Source: CAVLCC01 sp963661535 (lineage in GTDB: Bacteria > Actinomycetota > Coriobacteriia > Coriobacteriales > CADBOM01). Taken from it: a stretch of DNA of 8,220 nucleotides. The notes under the pieces are model-generated. The model made no database searches. It had not been told where the DNA came from and saw nothing but the letters and a program-made list of their open reading frames with translations. The stretch covers positions 1-8,220 of the forward strand of contig CAVLCC010000066.1 of the NCBI GenBank assembly GCA_963661535.1, in the 5' to 3' direction. This document shows, piece after piece, positions 6,624 to 8,220 of this stretch. Position numbers and translations under genes: made by a program. How positions within the stretch are numbered: the stretch's first letter is position 1; each line of letters starts with the position of its first letter.

Positions 6624-6722
6624 CAACTAAATCAACTAATATTCGCAACTTCCTCAACTCTAAAATAATAAGGTTGATAACTAAAACAACCAAAACAACT
6701 AAACTTGCTAAGTGTTACAACT
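6624..6722 (+). repeat. Array 2 of YAACT pentamers, 9-bp pairs and a triplet
   Basis: CAACT begins at 6624, 6633, 6646 and 6655; then come TAACT 6678, CAACC 6687 and CAACT 6696; and CAACT 6718. Within groups the step is always 9 bp, and two between-group offsets are 22 bp. GGTTG (6672-6676) forms an inverted partner to CAACC (6687-6691). The array fills most of the 194-bp non-coding stretch between the membrane-protein gene and the 59-aa gene, where the promoter of the latter should be. It contains no other convincing feature. Confidence 0.65.
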
Positions 6723-6745
6723 ATATAATGCCGTGCAACATAGAA

Positions 6746-6964
6746 TTATTCATGTTTATTTCCTTGACTTTTTACTTTCTTAGCAACTAGTCTGAAATGA
6801 ATAACCATTATAAATGTCGCTATTGCAGCAGCTCCAAACCCTGCAGTAGAACCAAACAATGCCCCTATAAACAAGATTGCAAAAACCATGCTAAGGCAAG
6901 TTAGACTAATAATAATCGCGCCTAAAACGAAAAGTTTATCTTCTTTGTCGTCATCGTCGAACAT
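6746..6964 (-). CDS. Small two-helix membrane protein downstream of the toxin-like gene
   Basis: This 72-aa protein has a very acidic N-terminus (MFDDDDKEDK), two hydrophobic segments (about 11-37 and 40-60) joined by a Gly-rich turn, and a basic tail (RLVAKKVKSQGNK). ATG 6964 has an AAAGGA SD seven bases upstream. It is the first gene after the MuF/toxin remnant, 89 bases further on, where polymorphic-toxin loci carry an immunity gene. However, nuclease immunity proteins are usually soluble, so a holin-like or superinfection-exclusion role is equally possible. A 17-bp sequence is shared between its last codons and its own SD region. I recognise no family. Confidence 0.65.
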   Translation of the reverse strand: MFDDDDKEDKLFVLGAIIISLTCLSMVFAILFIGALFGSTAGFGAAAIATFIMVIHFRLVAKKVKSQGNKHE

Positions 6965-6991
6965 TTTATAATCCTTTCCTTGACTTTTTAC
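6759..6991. repeat. 17-bp direct repeat bracketing the membrane-protein gene
   Basis: TTTCCTTGACTTTTTAC occurs at 6759-6775, inside the final codons of the 72-aa gene, and at 6975-6991, just upstream of its start, where it includes part of the SD. The copies are 216 bp apart. Confidence 0.9.
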
Positions 6992-7012
6992 AATAATAAG
7001 GGTATAAATAGT

Positions 7013-7055
7013 AAAACTTCCTTTACTCCTTTTTTGGGGTTATGGAAGTTTTTTT
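7013..7055 (+). terminator. Hairpin with T-run overlapping the toxin gene stop
   Basis: AAAACTTCC (7013-7021) pairs with GGAAGTTTT (7044-7052). After a small internal loop, ACTCC (7025-7029) pairs with GGGGT (7036-7040) around a T6 loop. On the plus strand a run of seven T follows the right arm; on the minus strand the stem ends in GGAAGTTTT. It may terminate in both directions. It covers the stop codon of the toxin-like ORF and separates it from the membrane-protein gene. Confidence 0.55.
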
Positions 7056-7653
7056 ATTTCACTAACCAATACCCATTATTTGAAAGTATATAAATTTTCC
7101 CTTTTGAATTTCGCGACTTTAGAATATATTTTTTAAGTATTTCGTCTGGAACTGTTGAGCTTGTATTGTCGAAAACAATCGCATTTAACTCAGCTTTTTT
7201 ATCACTTGTGCGGATATAGTCGTCTACTGTATTTAATGTATAGTTTCCCGTAAAAGTTTTTAATTCAACACCATTTTTTAAGTCTGCAAAACTTTTAGTT
7301 AAACCTTTTTTTGGGTAATTGTCTAAATGGTCAACCCTAAAATCAGCACGAACTCCTTGTTGGACAAGCCTATTTGCTGTTGCTATTTCATGAGGTCTTT
7401 TCTCTTTTATCTCTTTTTCAAGTGCAGACGTTTCAAAAGTAACCTTTGGTGCTTTCCCCGTTCTTAGCCATTCTCTATCGCGTGTATCCATCTCGCGTAC
7501 AATGCTATTGTGCAAGTAAACATCATAAGCACGGCGCCCTTTTACATTATGGCTTTGCTTGAAATCCTCCTTTTCTTCTTCACTCATTGCCTTCCATATT
7601 GAAAGTGTATTATCTTCAACAGTTTGCCTGCACATTTTGTAAGCTCTACGCAT
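7054..7653 (-). CDS. MuF-type phage minor head protein, C-terminal remnant carrying a CdiA_C-like nuclease toxin domain
   Basis: The open frame continues without a start codon to 7767, just after a TAG; that upstream part reads TKSRHAHCRCTSVVDF, the HxHCRC ending typical of MuF head-morphogenesis domains. After a linker (about 20-80), residues 88-199 resemble the CdiA C-terminal nuclease family: HEIATANRLVQQG (88-100), then FADLKNGVELKTF (122-134) with D124, E130 and K132 as likely active-site residues, then SDKKAELNAIVFDN (150-163). Temperate phages are known to carry such polymorphic toxins fused to MuF proteins. Most of the head domain is missing, and the first ATG (7653) has no good SD, so the piece may be untranslated. 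The fold call is from pattern memory; a BECR-type RNase is an alternative. Confidence 0.6.
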   Translation of the reverse strand: MRRAYKMCRQTVEDNTLSIWKAMSEEEKEDFKQSHNVKGRRAYDVYLHNSIVREMDTRDREWLRTGKAPKVTFETSALEKEIKEKRPHEIATANRLVQQGVRADFRVDHLDNYPKKGLTKSFADLKNGVELKTFTGNYTLNTVDDYIRTSDKKAELNAIVFDNTSSTVPDEILKKYILKSRNSKGKIYILSNNGYWLVK

Positions 7654-7738
7654 CGCGTCTACGTCATATCCCTTGAGACTCGAATTCTTTGTGTCAAAGT
7701 CAACAACGGACGTACACCGGCAATGAGCATGTCTAGAC

Positions 7739-7810
7739 TTAGTCGTCTGTGTACTCGTAGGGTGGGACTATGCCAATACGCGGCGTTTGCGTGCCATACT
7801 TTTTAGCCAT
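7739..7810 (-). pseudogene. Terminase large subunit, first 23 codons only, truncated by deletion
   Basis: An SD-like AGAGGTG precedes ATG 7810. The peptide starts MAKKYGTQTPRIGIVPPY and reads on to YTDD before a TAA (7739-7741). This N-terminus resembles terminase large subunits of Gram-positive phages, which begin with a Pro-Arg-x-x-x-V-Pro-x-Tyr pattern before the DPWQ adenine-binding region. Full proteins have roughly 450-600 residues. Here the frame ends and overlaps, in another frame, the HxHCRC end of a MuF gene. I infer a deletion joint near 7739-7750 that removed the rest of terL, the portal gene and most of muF. The identification rests on a short stretch. Confidence 0.5.
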
Positions 7811-7830
7811 CTGCACCTCTTTTTGGCAAT

Positions 7831-7856
7831 AAAAAAGCCACCGTATAAGGTGGCTT
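7831..7856 (-). terminator. Intrinsic terminator upstream of the terL remnant
   Basis: On the minus strand AAGCCACC (7856-7849) and GGTGGCTT (7842-7835) form a perfect 8-bp stem with a 6-base loop, running into a T-rich end (7836-7831). It ends the transcript of the 30-codon ORF and its upstream gene, 21 bases before the terL-like start. Confidence 0.85.
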
Positions 7857-7882
7857 GGGTGGTCTTGATATGTTCGTGTTGA

Positions 7883-7975
7883 TTATATGCCTTGTGCTGC
7901 TGCCAACTTATATGCTTGTTCTTCTACGCTTGGCAAGCTCTTTTTACTTGCCGATACGCTGCCTCTACCACCCAT
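7883..7975 (-). CDS. Unknown 30-aa protein, phage-associated
   Basis: The ATG follows the TAA of the upstream gene with no gap. A strong SD, AAGGTGG, lies five bases upstream within the last codons of that gene, so translational coupling is likely. The peptide begins MGGRGSVSASKKSLPSVE and ends KLAAAQGI. A Gly/Arg/Ser-rich MGGRGS start is seen on some phage structural proteins, which I note without assigning a function. It may be an intact tiny gene or the front of a longer gene cut by rearrangement. A terminator follows 27 bases after its stop. Confidence 0.45.
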   Translation of the reverse strand: MGGRGSVSASKKSLPSVEEQAYKLAAAQGI

Positions 7976-8220
7976 TTAGACCACCTTATTAGCCTTTTTT
8001 ACCCGTCTACCTTGTATAACCTCAAGCTTTGTAACTTTTGACTTTGTATGGCTTTGTGTTTCGTGTCCGTCTTGTATGCCTAGTTGTTTGTTTAGTTGTC
8101 TTATCTCTGCACTAGCTTGTTTCATTGTGGATAGTTGCGGCATTGCTTTAATGTCGCCTAGGTCGTTTCCATATGCTACACGTGGGAGCGGCTCTCCATA
8201 GTTCATATCTGATACGCAAC
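7976..8220 (-). CDS. C-terminal part of an unidentified phage-type protein, possibly a terminase small subunit; 5' end outside the window
   Basis: The frame is open to the right edge. The ATG at 8206 lacks an SD and is probably internal. The 80 or so visible residues include MNYGEPLPRVAYGNDLGD, a predicted helix STMKQASAEIRQLNKQLGI, and a basic tail (GRRVKKANKVV). A helix ending in a QLGI-like turn, with a terL-like start downstream, would fit a small terminase subunit such as the P27 type, but the match is weak and I would not rely on it. The stop codon abuts the start of the 30-aa ORF. Confidence 0.5.
   Translation of the reverse strand, partial: CVSDMNYGEPLPRVAYGNDLGDIKAMPQLSTMKQASAEIRQLNKQLGIQDGHETQSHTKSKVTKLEVIQGRRVKKANKVV

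Noticed and set aside
6308..6722. CRISPR array
   Set aside because: The repeat unit is only 5 bp at 9-bp steps with no 25-40-bp repeats or spacers, and no cas genes are present.
6746..6964. DDDDK at the N-terminus of the membrane protein as a protease site
   Set aside because: It matches the enteropeptidase recognition sequence, but that is a mammalian enzyme; an acidic N-terminus is a sufficient explanation.
7624..7806. 60-codon plus-strand frame
   Set aside because: It is antisense to the terL/muF joint, has no SD and no recognisable motif.

Overview
The window looks like chromosomal DNA of a low-GC actinobacterium, most likely class Coriobacteriia (the Atopobium/Lancefieldella/Fannyhessea side). 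The lineage call rests on three things: the type I glutamine synthetase resembles the actinobacterial GlnA2 subtype; the OmpR-type regulator carries the actinobacterial-style YGGSRTVDVHVRRIRAKLG recognition helix; and a type III glutamine synthetase is present. It was made from remembered family features without a database search.

Region 1 (1-3864) is housekeeping DNA on the minus strand. In transcription order it holds glnA (445 aa, GlnA2-like), a GlnR-like OmpR-family regulator 18 bp downstream, and, after a 157-bp gap, the 5' half of polA (5'-3' exonuclease domain), which runs off the left edge. glnN (type III glutamine synthetase, 699 aa) is transcribed divergently from glnA. Their shared 356-bp intergenic region contains a row of 5-bp boxes at 11-bp steps that resembles an actinobacterial GlnR operator. 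Together these form a compact nitrogen-assimilation module: two unrelated-subclass glutamine synthetases, a candidate nitrogen regulator and a candidate operator. glnN ends at a clear intrinsic terminator (6057-6085).

Region 2 (about 6190-8220) is a decayed prophage or phage-derived island, read on the minus strand. From right to left it contains: the 3' end of an unidentified phage-like gene; a 30-codon ORF starting directly after that gene's stop codon; an intrinsic terminator; the first 23 codons of a terminase large-subunit-like gene; and, fused to it out of frame, the 3' end of a MuF-type minor head gene whose C-terminus looks like a CdiA_C-type nuclease toxin. Next come a two-helix membrane protein and a 59-aa unknown protein, and the island closes at another terminator. 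The terL-muF junction implies an internal deletion of most of terL, the portal gene and the 5' part of muF.

The most unusual structure is a set of about fifteen YAACT pentamers, largely spaced 9 bp apart, in two clusters (6308-6370 and 6624-6722) on either side of the 59-aa gene. One cluster also holds a 13-bp inverted repeat and an 18-bp tandem repeat. No RNA genes, insertion sequences or CRISPR arrays were seen.
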